DNA of 64,000 bases from Lophius americanus (taxonomy: Eukaryota; Chordata; Actinopteri; Lophiiformes; Lophiidae). Under the pieces are notes generated by a model that ran no database searches, was not told the DNA's origin, and was given only the letters and a program-made list of their open reading frames with translations. A program made the translations under genes and the position numbers. Shown piece after piece: positions 13,318-24,300 of the stretch. Location: NCBI GenBank assembly GCA_037951165.1, contig JBBDHG010000009.1:14410501-14474500 (forward strand), read 5' to 3'. Numbering within the stretch: the first letter of the stretch is position 1; every line of letters starts with the position of its first letter.

Positions 13318-14247
13318 AACGACAGCCGTGATCTTGTGATGATTTAATTTACCCAGTATTAAAGGTTATGTTGAGGGAAGCACGGGGGTTCAGATCTTTC
13401 TGTGTCGAGTTTGCATGTTCTACCTGTGTTTTTCTAGGGTTCCCTCCAGCTACTCTGGCTTCCTCCCACAGTCCAAAAACATGTGATGTAGATGGAGTGG
13501 CAAATTTAACTTGCCTGTTGTTGTGAAATGGCCTTTTTTATGTGTCAGTGTCTGTTATTTTGTAACTTGTCCAGGGTGTGCCGAGCGTCTCGCCCCAATG
13601 TCAGCTGGGATGGTTACCCTGCTCAGGATAAACATTTCAGAGTGTTGGATGTTATGAAATCAGATATACTGTAAATAAATAAAAATAAAAACATATTCCT
13701 CGCATCGCATGAGTATTTACTGTCTGTAGTCATCCAAGTATTGGAAAGCACAGTTAAAAAGTGTTCATGTTACCACTGTAAGCTGGGCAAACACATCTCT
13801 TCTTAAGAGATTGATTGCTTCAGACTTCCTGCAGCTTTGTTTGCTGAAGATGAGACAGTCATACAATCTCCTGCAGCGGTTGGGACCGAAGAACCGCTGC
13901 ATGAGATTTCACATTTCTGAAAACAGAATTGAAAGCTTTCGTATTAATCTTAACAATCTAGATATGATAAATTTAACTGTTTCTTGCAATAAGAACTGAG
14001 ACCAGACATATATTCTGATATGTTAAAGCAAAAAGGAGTGGAGCAAATCCTGCTGCTTGCTGATTGGTTGATTTAAACCCGAGCAGCGCTTTAACACCGC
14101 CCCGACTTTCTATGGGGTTTGCTCGATTTGATTCACACTGCCAACGTCGTTCGTGGCTAGTTCACAAACCGACACTACCGCCCTTGCGCAGATCCACAAA
14201 CAACAAATCGAATAACTTCCTTCTACGTCAGCGAAATCCGCATCGGG
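13318..14247. other. Intergenic pgghg to incenp: 3' UTR, SINE copy and upstream promoter DNA
   Basis: It begins with the pgghg 3' UTR and its A-rich poly(A) signal cluster near 13670. It includes a fish SINE-like copy (13378-13640). From about 14040 the sequence becomes richer in GC and contains an ATTGG box near 14063, consistent with the edge of the incenp promoter. No further gene is seen. Confidence 0.6.
13378..13640 (+). repeat. 5'-truncated fish SINE-like repeat
   Basis: Recognisable blocks in order: GTCGAGTTTGCATGTTC, GGCTTCCTCCCACAGTCC, AAAAACATG, GTCCAGGGTGTGCCGAGCG and GTCAGCTGGGATGG. These are the core and 3' blocks of a very common fish interspersed repeat that also occurs in this window at 47629-47985 and, inverted, at 29806-29930. 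The tRNA-like head is missing here. Confidence 0.7.
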
Positions 14248-14459
14248 ATTGGCTACTGATGGTTTGAATCAGTTAAACGGTTTCAGCGGGGAGGACTGCA
14301 GCTACGGTCCTGGATCAGAAAGTTTACATATGAGCTACAAATAACAACGTGGAACTAGTGCTTTTATTTTTTTAGCTCCAATATGATTTAGACTTGAACA
14401 TTGAATTCAAGCGAAGCGACAAGCAGAGGTGTCCTGTTCCAGAAAGAGGGATATCAAAG
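14248..14459 (+). promoter_or_regulatory. incenp: incenp core promoter and non-coding exon 1
   Basis: A CCAAT box in reverse (ATTGG, 14248-14252) is followed 10 bases later by TTTGAA (14263-14268), the cell-cycle homology region core. That pair is typical of genes switched on in G2/M by NF-Y and the DREAM/MMB-FOXM1 complexes, and INCENP is a G2/M gene. A GC-richer transcribed stretch follows and ends in a donor, CAAAG|GTAATA, at 14459. The matching acceptor is at 15351-15352, nine bases before the start codon. The transcription start is not visible directly; about 14290 is my estimate. Confidence 0.55.
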
Positions 14460-15361
14460 GTAATACTTATTATTTTGGATTTAAAATGCAGCCTAAAAGT
14501 TGACGTTAGCTACATGGACATTAGCTAGCCAACATTTTATAAAGAATTTAGAGTTAAACCGTTATAGAATGAGGACGTTTATACTCCTCTGTTTAATTCT
14601 CATGTTCTGTTGTTAAGTTCATGACCTATGTTGTACTAGTTTATGTGCCATTCTCGTCGGTCTTGTGTGGGTTGTGCTATCGTGTTGCATTCGAAACGAT
14701 AGTTGTTTTAGGGTATCATCTTAAAACACCTGGATTTATATTATAATAGTGTTAACCGGTTAGTTATATGTAAGATAGTGCCGCTGTAATATTAAGACTA
14801 ATAATGTTGTGGTTGACTGTAGCCGCGACTGTTAAACGTCATTGCGCATGCGCCACGTTATTACACAAAGACTTCGTTCACTGCAAAAGAAACACTAATC
14901 CTAGTTATCTCTAAGTTCGATCTTTTTGCCATCTTCTTCGTCTGTGACTTTTATCTGACATAAGTGTTAACAGATCTGTCCAGCGTCCCCATATTTACAT
15001 CAAGAAAGGCAAGGTTTGCTAGTACAAAGAATAGTGGTTTGTCATGATTTTAATTTGAATATCAGAAAGCGTAAATAAAGATTAGACTGAAGCATTCCCC
15101 CAGTTAGTTCTACTTCTAAATACCACGTCTTTAGAACATATGAATAATTGGATAAACAGTCCATACAATTCTCATGAAAACATGAACATGCTTTTTCTCT
15201 GAACGTACTGGGATTTTCAGGGTGGAAATGTAGAGGGAAATTAATATGGTCAGAACAGGCACTAAATATTAAAATGCATTATGGTCTCTTCCATTCGTGT
15301 GTTTTTACTTGACATCTCATGCCTATTCCTAACAGTGCAATGTTTCCCTCAGGCAGTCAAC

Positions 15362-18300
15362 ATGAACTCTGTAATATCATCTGTACGATCCCTCATGCAA
15401 ATGTTTGATGGCAAAGCACAAGAATTCATCAGTGAAATTGACAATGTCCACATGGTTTGGCTGGAGGAAATCCAGCAGGAAGCCAATCGCATGTTCTCGA
15501 GGTAGGTTTGAAGAAAAATTGATTTCACCCTCATTGTTCCTTGCACAACATCTCATAACTCTTGTCTTAAACTGTCCAAGGCACTTTACTCATTTTACTT
15601 TTCATTTCAGAGATTTTAATGCTGAACCAGAATTAATGCCAAAAACGCCATCACAGAAGAAGAATAGTCGAAGGAAGCGTGTGTCTTTAGGCCGTCAGGA
15701 GGAAAATCAAACTAGACGAAGGTCTGTCGCATTCATTATCTTTAAGGTTATATTTTCAACAGGAGCAATTGTAAAATGTCATGCCATTTCTAACTCAATA
15801 TAAATGTTCCTTACCTACCCAGATTTTCAAAGGGAAAGCGGAGCAACCTCCGTGGCTCCTCTGTCAAATCGCTGAATTTTATTTCTGAAGAGAACGTTCC
15901 TGATGCCTCCACCTCTGAAGCCAACACCACCACTCACCCTAAACGCGCCACTCGCAAAAATAAACAAAGAGAGGCAGATGTGGCAGAAGATGTGAGCCAG
16001 TCACCTCAGGGTGCCTGCACAGCTGAGACGGCAGAGAAAAAGGCAGAGCTGGTGGAGGAGAAGGAGATGGACACAAATAACGAGGTGGACAATGCAGAAG
16101 TCAAGTCAGACCAGTCTCCTCCTGTGGCTGTCAATAGCGTCACACCAGAAAATCGGTCTCCTCCAAGGAAGGCCTCTCCTGACGTTGTCCACATCTCTGC
16201 TGGCGACCGCCTGTCTGCTGAGCTTGCTAAAATGCAGGAGTGTTCTCCTGGTCGCACGGCGACTAAAATCGCAATTGCTGGAGCCGCTCAAAACTCAAGA
16301 CGAAGCTCTGTCCGATGCTCCCTTAAGTTACGTCACTCCCTGGCTGGTCTGAGACACAGCATGACTCAGGAGTCTGTTCGGCGTGCCTCACGCCGCTCCA
16401 TGCTGAAGAGGAAGGAAAGTCGCAAAACCAACTCAACAAGTAGCAACAGCATTGATGGTGGGAAATGATTCATATTTGGTTTATAATAACATAAAATGAA
16501 AACTACAAGCAATTTCCTCCAAACTTTAATTCTTCTGTGTGTTTTGTAATTTAAAAAAAAATCTATTTCTTCTGATTGTAGAAGACTCCTGCGGGGACTC
16601 TGTAGAGGAAAAGGAAACCGAGGAGTAAGTAATGGAAAAAAGGAACGGATTATACAGTAACATCTTTTGTCCGACACCTAAATGAAGAGGGCAGTCAGTC
16701 ATGTAATGAAATACAAGTCATCAAAGAGCAGCACTGCAAAAACAGATGTGATTCTAGCCGATGCTGAGGGTATATCCTGTGTATTTGTTCTCCACTTGTC
16801 CAACACTGACAGACTTGTCTTGTAGATCAGTCGTAGAAATTCAAACCATCTTTGTCTCCACCAGCAGAAAAGTTTTAATTAACCTTTAGTTAATTTGCCT
16901 GATCTGACATTTCATGTCTTTCTATTTGACTGTTGTGGAAGTACATGTTGGTCTGAAAGGAAATGAAAATTCATGTGTTTTTGACCACTATTATTACTGT
17001 AATGGTTATTTGTCTACAGTTATTTATCTTAGTTACAAGTGATTGGCATGAATTCAGTGTTTTTTCATTATTCATTTGTGTAGGATGTTGGAGACTGTAA
17101 CTGATGAGCCGGAGGAGATGGCTGCTGCGGATGAACTGAAGGGAACTTCAGAGGTATTAATACGTTGTCTCCTAAGAGTCCAATTGAAATATCATTTATT
17201 ATATGGTTATTGGAGTTTTTGTTCAACATTATTTTCCATCCAACAAATGTGGACTCAGGTTAAACAGGTACATCCGTCTGTCGGACGCATTACTCGATCC
17301 GTGGCCGCAAATTCTCCCAAGCTGGCACCTTCTTCCCTGTTTACCACTGAGCAAAAAAGCAACAATTCCAGCAGGGAAATGGGTACGAAAAAGCTGTCTT
17401 TTATGAATTTACCATGCTTTCGATTACATTTTGTGTAACGTACATATCTCTGTGCAATATTTCAACTTGCATCCACTAATGGCACGTTTGGATCTGTTTC
17501 AGTTGTAGGTGAGAAACGACAAACTTCACGGGCCAGTCAGAAGTGAGTGATCTGTTTGTGTGTTGTACTGACAGATGCGTGATTATTGATAATTAGATGT
17601 CTGCCATAACATTACAGAACAAAACCTGGGGAGATTCCGTGAACTGTATCTTAAAAAGTGTTATATCTGCACCACTAGGTCACGCCAGAGTACCAAACGC
17701 AAAGCACCTGATACTGTAGAGGAAAGTCCCTCAAAGAGGCTCTCTCCTCCCAAGAAATGTCAAACTGTAAGACTGAAAACTCTTGCAAAATGTCAAGATT
17801 AAGTATTATGGGAAATACTAATGAACTGATTTCTTAATCACCCTCTTCTCCTGTTTATTACTACACAGTCCATCAAACCCAACATGCGATCTTTTCTCCA
17901 CACCGTGCAGAAGAATCAGATGCTCATGATGACTCCAAATACCCTGGGCCGCGGTGGTGTGATCAAATCCTTCATTAAACACACCACTCCTATGAAGACT
18001 GATCCCAAGGTATGTTTAACACTGCAGCAGGTTTATTACGCAGTGGTAGTCTGTGAGAACTCTGAGGTAATGGGGGAGCAGAGATGACGCACTAACAAGC
18101 GTCTTGTAATTGTGGCTCACATTTGGATTGAGCGGTCAATTAAAGTGATCCTCTCATCTGGCTTTTGTTTTTTTCTCCCCTCCCCAGTTGAACGTTGGTA
18201 TAGTGGTAAGTATCATGTGTTTGTGGGCATTTGGTGGTGTCTAATATCCCATTGTGCAACTTGATTGAATGTCTCCTTGAATGTCTCCTTGTTCACTTCA

Positions 18301-21300
18301 TGACTTAGACCAAGCCCCTTTCACGCTTCCCCGTCTGAAGGTGAAAGCTCGGGCATTTGTCTACATCATAGCTGAAATTATGACTGACAGCTTTATAGCT
18401 GAAAGTTTTAAAGTATTTTTGTTTGGCCTCTGCTGAGAGTAGAAACCGCAGCTGTCCTGCATAATGCAATTAAAAAATGAAATGTTGTGTTGCATAGAAT
18501 AACAGATGGCACAGAGGAAATTGACTTGAAACTAGCCACATCACGCTAATAGAGCCCTGTAAGTTTGCATGCTCCACCCAGTTGGTGGAAGGGGCTCCAA
18601 TGTTTAAACATCACAAGGTGCACCTGTAAGTTGATGATGTCTCTCATCCCACAGGTCACTTATACTCTTCATTTTCATTCTTTTCATCTTAACAATTCTT
18701 CACACCAACTAAAAGAGCATTGATAACATCACCGTTGTCTTTAAAACAACTTTTTGGAGGAAGAAGAAATTGCAGTAAGAATCCATCCTAACAAGAGAAC
18801 ATGTCATTGGCTTTGTCTGCGATGCCCGATGAAGTGATTCCTTTCAGAGTCTTATCTTTTGATGAACTGTTTTTCAAGACTGCTAGATTCAAAAACAGAA
18901 TTTTTATAATAATCTGGATTTAATTTCATGAGAGTTTATTTCACTCCCAACCACCTTATCTTTTCCAATCAGGGTTGATTAACCTTGGCTACATTAACAT
19001 TTCATGTCATTTTGTTCCCTTCTGGTTTTCTTTGTCCGTTAAGAACACATTCTTATTTTTCTGACCGCTCACATTCATAATCACAAATAAATTCTGTTGA
19101 GACCAAGTGACTCCAACTGAAATAAAAAGTAAAGATGTGTGCATGCAAAACAAATATCCCACAGTCAAAGAGCTTCTTAAAGAGTAAATTTACCCCCGCA
19201 ACATGCATCTGTTAAAGATAAATCCAGTCTACTGCTATGAAAGGGGCGACTCGATCAACTAGATTATTTCTCCTCCGGAAAGAGAATATAGTGACCATTA
19301 TATTTTACTTAAAGCTGCTGGTGCTACAGACTGTATCGCATTCGGGTTTGGATTAAGATTAGGATTATATGGGCATTCAAATATACTCATAGAAAAATGT
19401 TACATTTTACCAGAGCAGTATCTGGTCTTCCGTATAAAGGTGCCGTGTTAACGTGTAACGTGTTTTTAATTACCATGGCACCATATCATTTTTATTAATA
19501 TACTATTGAAATATGAAAGCAATAAATAATTAGTCAAAAAGTAAAATTAAAATGACTACGAACTAGTGGCCGTAGTATTAAAATAAACTAGGGGGAAAAT
19601 GTTGAGCAACTTCTTTTCCCCCATGAGAAACAAAATGATACCAACCTAATCAAACACTGGGACAAAAGGAAATATTGACCTGAAAAGTCAGTTTAGAAGG
19701 AAAAAAAGCTTGATAGCATTAACCGCAGTGTGCTGTGCCAACTGAGGTGGAATCCATCTGTTCATCCGTGTCTCACCTGCTCAGTCAGGTAACAGGTGTT
19801 CCAGCGCATGTGATTGGACCTGAAAGAAAGTGAGGCAGGTTGAGAACAAGGGGAGAGTCCTAGACTTGCAGAGAAGCCACGTGTGCTGAATTTTATCTGC
19901 TCAAGCTATAAAAAGAAAAGTGTAATGATCCTTTAATTCAACACTTGAACTGACCGTATGACCATAAGTCACGTTTTGCTAAAACAAGAGATTGTATCTT
20001 CACAGATATAATTTGACTTCATCAGAAGCAAACACAAATTCAGAGGCCAATGATTGCTGATGGCTACTTCCTTGCAACGATCTCGATCTATTAAGATGGG
20101 CTAGAAGCTCTGCCCGTCGGTTGAGAGCCGGATGTGGTTCAAAATAAATTTGCAAAACATGTTCTATGTCTGGATGTAACCTGGATTCTGAATCCTTCAG
20201 AAAATGATCAATGGATATGAAATAAGAGAAAAATATTGTTTTCAGGTGGACTAGATTCACTGAAAGTTTAACATCCAGATAAGCAAATTAGGACAGTGGG
20301 ACTAAATAAAGCGTAACAGATTAAAATGAACAAGAGCCCTGTCAGGATGGATCTTTGCTCCATCTGTCTCCTCCAAGATAATGTGGTGGTCTGTTTCAAT
20401 GTGAATGCACTCCATATCAGGGGATCCTTTTGACACTGGCCTTCAATTTCAGTATGTGTGTAACTATTTTGTGAATATACACTTTTCTTCAGTTGTTTTT
20501 TTCGTCTTCTCTCAGACAAAAGAGCGCCACAAACTGGAAGCACTTAAGAAGAAGCAGGAGCAGGAAGAGGAGAGAATGAGGAAAATGGATGAGGAAAAGA
20601 AGAGGAAACAGGAAGACCTTAAAAGGTTTTCACCTCTTCATACACTCTGAGGGGAAATGTATGCAATCTATTATTTCATACTTAGTTTTTCAAATCTGTA
20701 TTGCAGGAAGAGGGACGAGAGGCTAAGGAGAGTCTTTGAGGCCAAAGTAAAAGAAGAGCAGAGGGAGGAAGAAAAGAAAAAGAAGATTGAGCAAAAAATG
20801 GCTCAGATCGATGAAAAAAATGACAAGGTATGTAATGTCTTTGGATTTCTGTCAACTTCACAATAGAATAAATAAATAAAAACATAAATTGATGTTTTAT
20901 CATAAGCATAGACATTTGTGCATTGTGAGGTTTATATTTTTGCTGTCTCGGCATAAATCTATAGGAGTAAATTTCTTTGTGCTTATTTTGCAAATAGCTC
21001 CATGACCCTTATCTGTTGACCTTCCATAAAGCCCGCCTCCTGAAATCCCAGTCTGCTGTGATTAGTCAGCCACATACGCCGTGCGGCTTCTAACACCTCG
21101 TTTGGCTGCACTGCTACAGATAATATCACTGCAAAAACTGCTTGTGAACAAAAACCTGACTAATATGATCTTGATATCACCAACCACCGGACCACTAATC
21201 TAACACTTTGCTGCTTGTTATTGTATTTTATTAACTAGGTAACTACTGGGGGCTAAATAGGGTTAATGGCAAACTGTGCGGATACTTACTCTCTTACTGG

Positions 21301-24300
21301 CCTGTTTAAAAAAATAAAATAAAAAAGTCCATTGAATAATTCACACTTTCCTGAGGTTGTAAAGTTTCAGAAGTTGTCCAGGAGTAAAATAAAAACAATT
21401 TATTGGTTTTTCGGTAATTGTGGGGACATTTCAGTTATATTTCTATCAAAATAAAGTTATGCACTTGGTCATGATATTACACAAAAAGTAGTAAATTAAG
21501 GCTTTAGTTTGGAATCTTGCAGCTAGTAAACATAGCCAGTCCTTTTCTTAGCCCATAACTTTGGTATATAAATGTTGAAATGGCATGGTCTGATGTCCCT
21601 GTAACTTAATATTCAATAACAACTATGCTTCCTTTATATCCTCATTCAACAACAGACATGTGGGGGAGGGTTGAATAGCTAGAAGAAGTTGGGATTCTAC
21701 CGATACATCTCCATGATCATTTGGTCCAAAAAACCAACATTCATTCCTGGAATCACATTATGCTAATGACTCACATGATGAGCTAGCAGATAATCAAGGC
21801 AACGGTGTCTGAAGGTTAAGTGTGTGTCTTTAAACACTTTTCTCTGCGTAGCGTCATGCAGATGAGAAAGCCAAGAAGAAGGCAACAGTAAAGCGTCAAG
21901 AGGAGCTGGAGCAGAAAAAGAAGTTGGAGGAAGAGGCTAAAAAGAAGAAGATTCAACAAGCAGTAAGACAAATCTTTTAATTGTTATACACTCAGCGATC
22001 CCTGACTCAGACTGCTATAGTTGAATGCACATTTTTCCTTTTTCTAACAATAATCTGCTTTTCATGATCATCAATTATTCGCCAGGCACTCAACGTTTAT
22101 CCTGCACAATGACACTGATGACAAAAACACATTTCATCAAGATCATAGATTAATTCAACCCTAAAGTACATAGTTTAGCCTTGTATGGTTTTTTTTTCTT
22201 CTTCTTCATGCAACAGTGGAAAACCTGACCTGCTTTGTGTTTAACGGCATTTATATAATAATTCAGAAATTTTCCTTATTAAACTTATTCAATTTTGTCT
22301 CCAAAGTTCTCGTTTTCCCTCATGATATGCAGTTGTTGGAGTTCTTTTTTCCCACACCTTGTTTTGTTCCATATTCTAGTCAGACAACTCGTATGTTCTT
22401 TGTTAATGTTATTTTATGTTTACTCAGGAGGAAGAGAAACGGCAGCTGGAGCTACTGGCTAAGAAAAAGGCCGAGGATGAGGAACAGCAGGTCCGTAAGC
22501 TGGCTGAAGCTCGCAAGGCGCAGGAACTGAAGGAACGTGAGAGGGAGAAGGAGAGGGATCTCGAGAGAGAACGACAAGCTGCTTCTGAAAGGTCAGTAAT
22601 AACTGCTTTGTAAACTATTTTCATCATAGGAATGTTGTATCCCATTAAATCTTTAATTGGTGAAAACGTTAAAGCAAGGTTTATTGACTCCAGCGTTTGC
22701 CTCTTGTGTTCCAGGGAGCAAGTGGAAAAAGCTCTGGCTCTGCAGCGGGAACTGGCGAGAGCAGCAAGAGAGAAAGAGAGGAGAGAACTGGAAGAAAGAA
22801 GAAAAGCACTTGAGGAAAAAAGAAAATTGGTAAGAAATCGTAACTGGGACAAAATTTCCACATAGATGATTAAAGCAGTGTGTAGCAAAGCAGTCTTAAA
22901 ATATGTCCATGACTAGCACGTCTCTTAAAGCCTTTTTTATACAGTACTACAATGCCGACCCTTCTCAAAGTTGCCTTTGTTCTTTTACACTGAACAAGTC
23001 CTTGTCGGAACAGCGGTGTGTCGTTTAAATATTGAATTGGTGCTCCACGAGAAAAACAGGTGCCAACTCCTCATCACACAGAATTCTGTTCCGTCTCTGT
23101 GACTCCTCCTGTCTCACTGGCAGAATAAATGAACCAGGGGGAGGGCCCAGTGCAGGGGATACTGTTCTATTTTAGGCTTTTCAATTGAGGGTCAAAATTG
23201 CGACACTCTGTGTCTCACTGTGGCAGAAATTTTATCATCTCCATTTTTACAGAACTGTTTAGCATATATGATGATGATGGTACCACCAACAAGTCAAGTT
23301 TGGTTGACATGTTTGGGTTTACAGGGACCGCTTAATTCCGATTAGATTCGGAAAAGGCGCCTAATCGGAAATAAAATCTTGCATATAAACTCCCCTTTCC
23401 GATAGAAAAGTCCTTTTCCATTTGAGATTTCCTTTCTTAGCATGGAGGTAGTCTTATGTCCTTTTGGAAAGCCTTTTCCGATATCCGGTCGCTGCATATA
23501 AACACTGTTTCGGAAAGCTTGCTGTTTGAGTTGTATCTGCGCATTCATAGCTTGCAAGGAATTTTAAATATGGCGACTTCCAAACAGTACTGGTCTACTT
23601 TGGAGACTCATTTACTCAACTTTGAAAGAGTTTAACATAGTTGGCCGGTAAGATGGTTAGATGTCACTTCTGCGCATGCCCTTGGTCGTATTCTTCTTCC
23701 GGGCGCTTGTTTGCAGGGACCCAGCTCATTGTAGCATTGTCGCCACCTTATGAGCTGGAGTGTGGATAATCTGAACTGTCAGAAAGCTGTTTCCAATCAA
23801 ATGAGTCATTGCATTTAAACACCAGTTCGGAAAAGATCAAAGGTCATGTAATCAGGCGACCGACATTGCAGTTTGGAAAGGTTTAATCCGGATAGGAGAA
23901 AAGTGTCCCATGTAAACCCACCTATTTATTTTATAATTAAAGCAGAACCTGTAAGTGGATGGGATATGTTGGGCAGTGAAATTAACATATTGTCCTGAAC
24001 TTGATAATTTTGAAACAGGAAAAATGACATGAATGCTGGGAAACGTTAATTTCTGAAAGAAGCATATCTGCGCAGATGGAGACGGCCCTGTTTTGGCGGG
24101 GACCAAAACAGTATTGGGCAGGCGGTTGTAATGTTATTGCTGATCGGTGTAAGAGTTAGATGGTGAGGAGCAGGAGTTTCCCAGAAAAGTTGAATATGAT
24201 GGTGTCGTTAAGGACTTTTTAAAATTTGTGGAGAGTTTTCTGTGGCGACTGGAAGGACTATATTGTTTCTTCTTGCTCAATTGATTGTTGGATGGTCCCT

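Noticed and set aside
16006..16352. Antisense and out-of-frame open frames over incenp exon 3
   Set aside because: Shadows of the long coding exon; only the INCENP frame matches the family and connects in phase.
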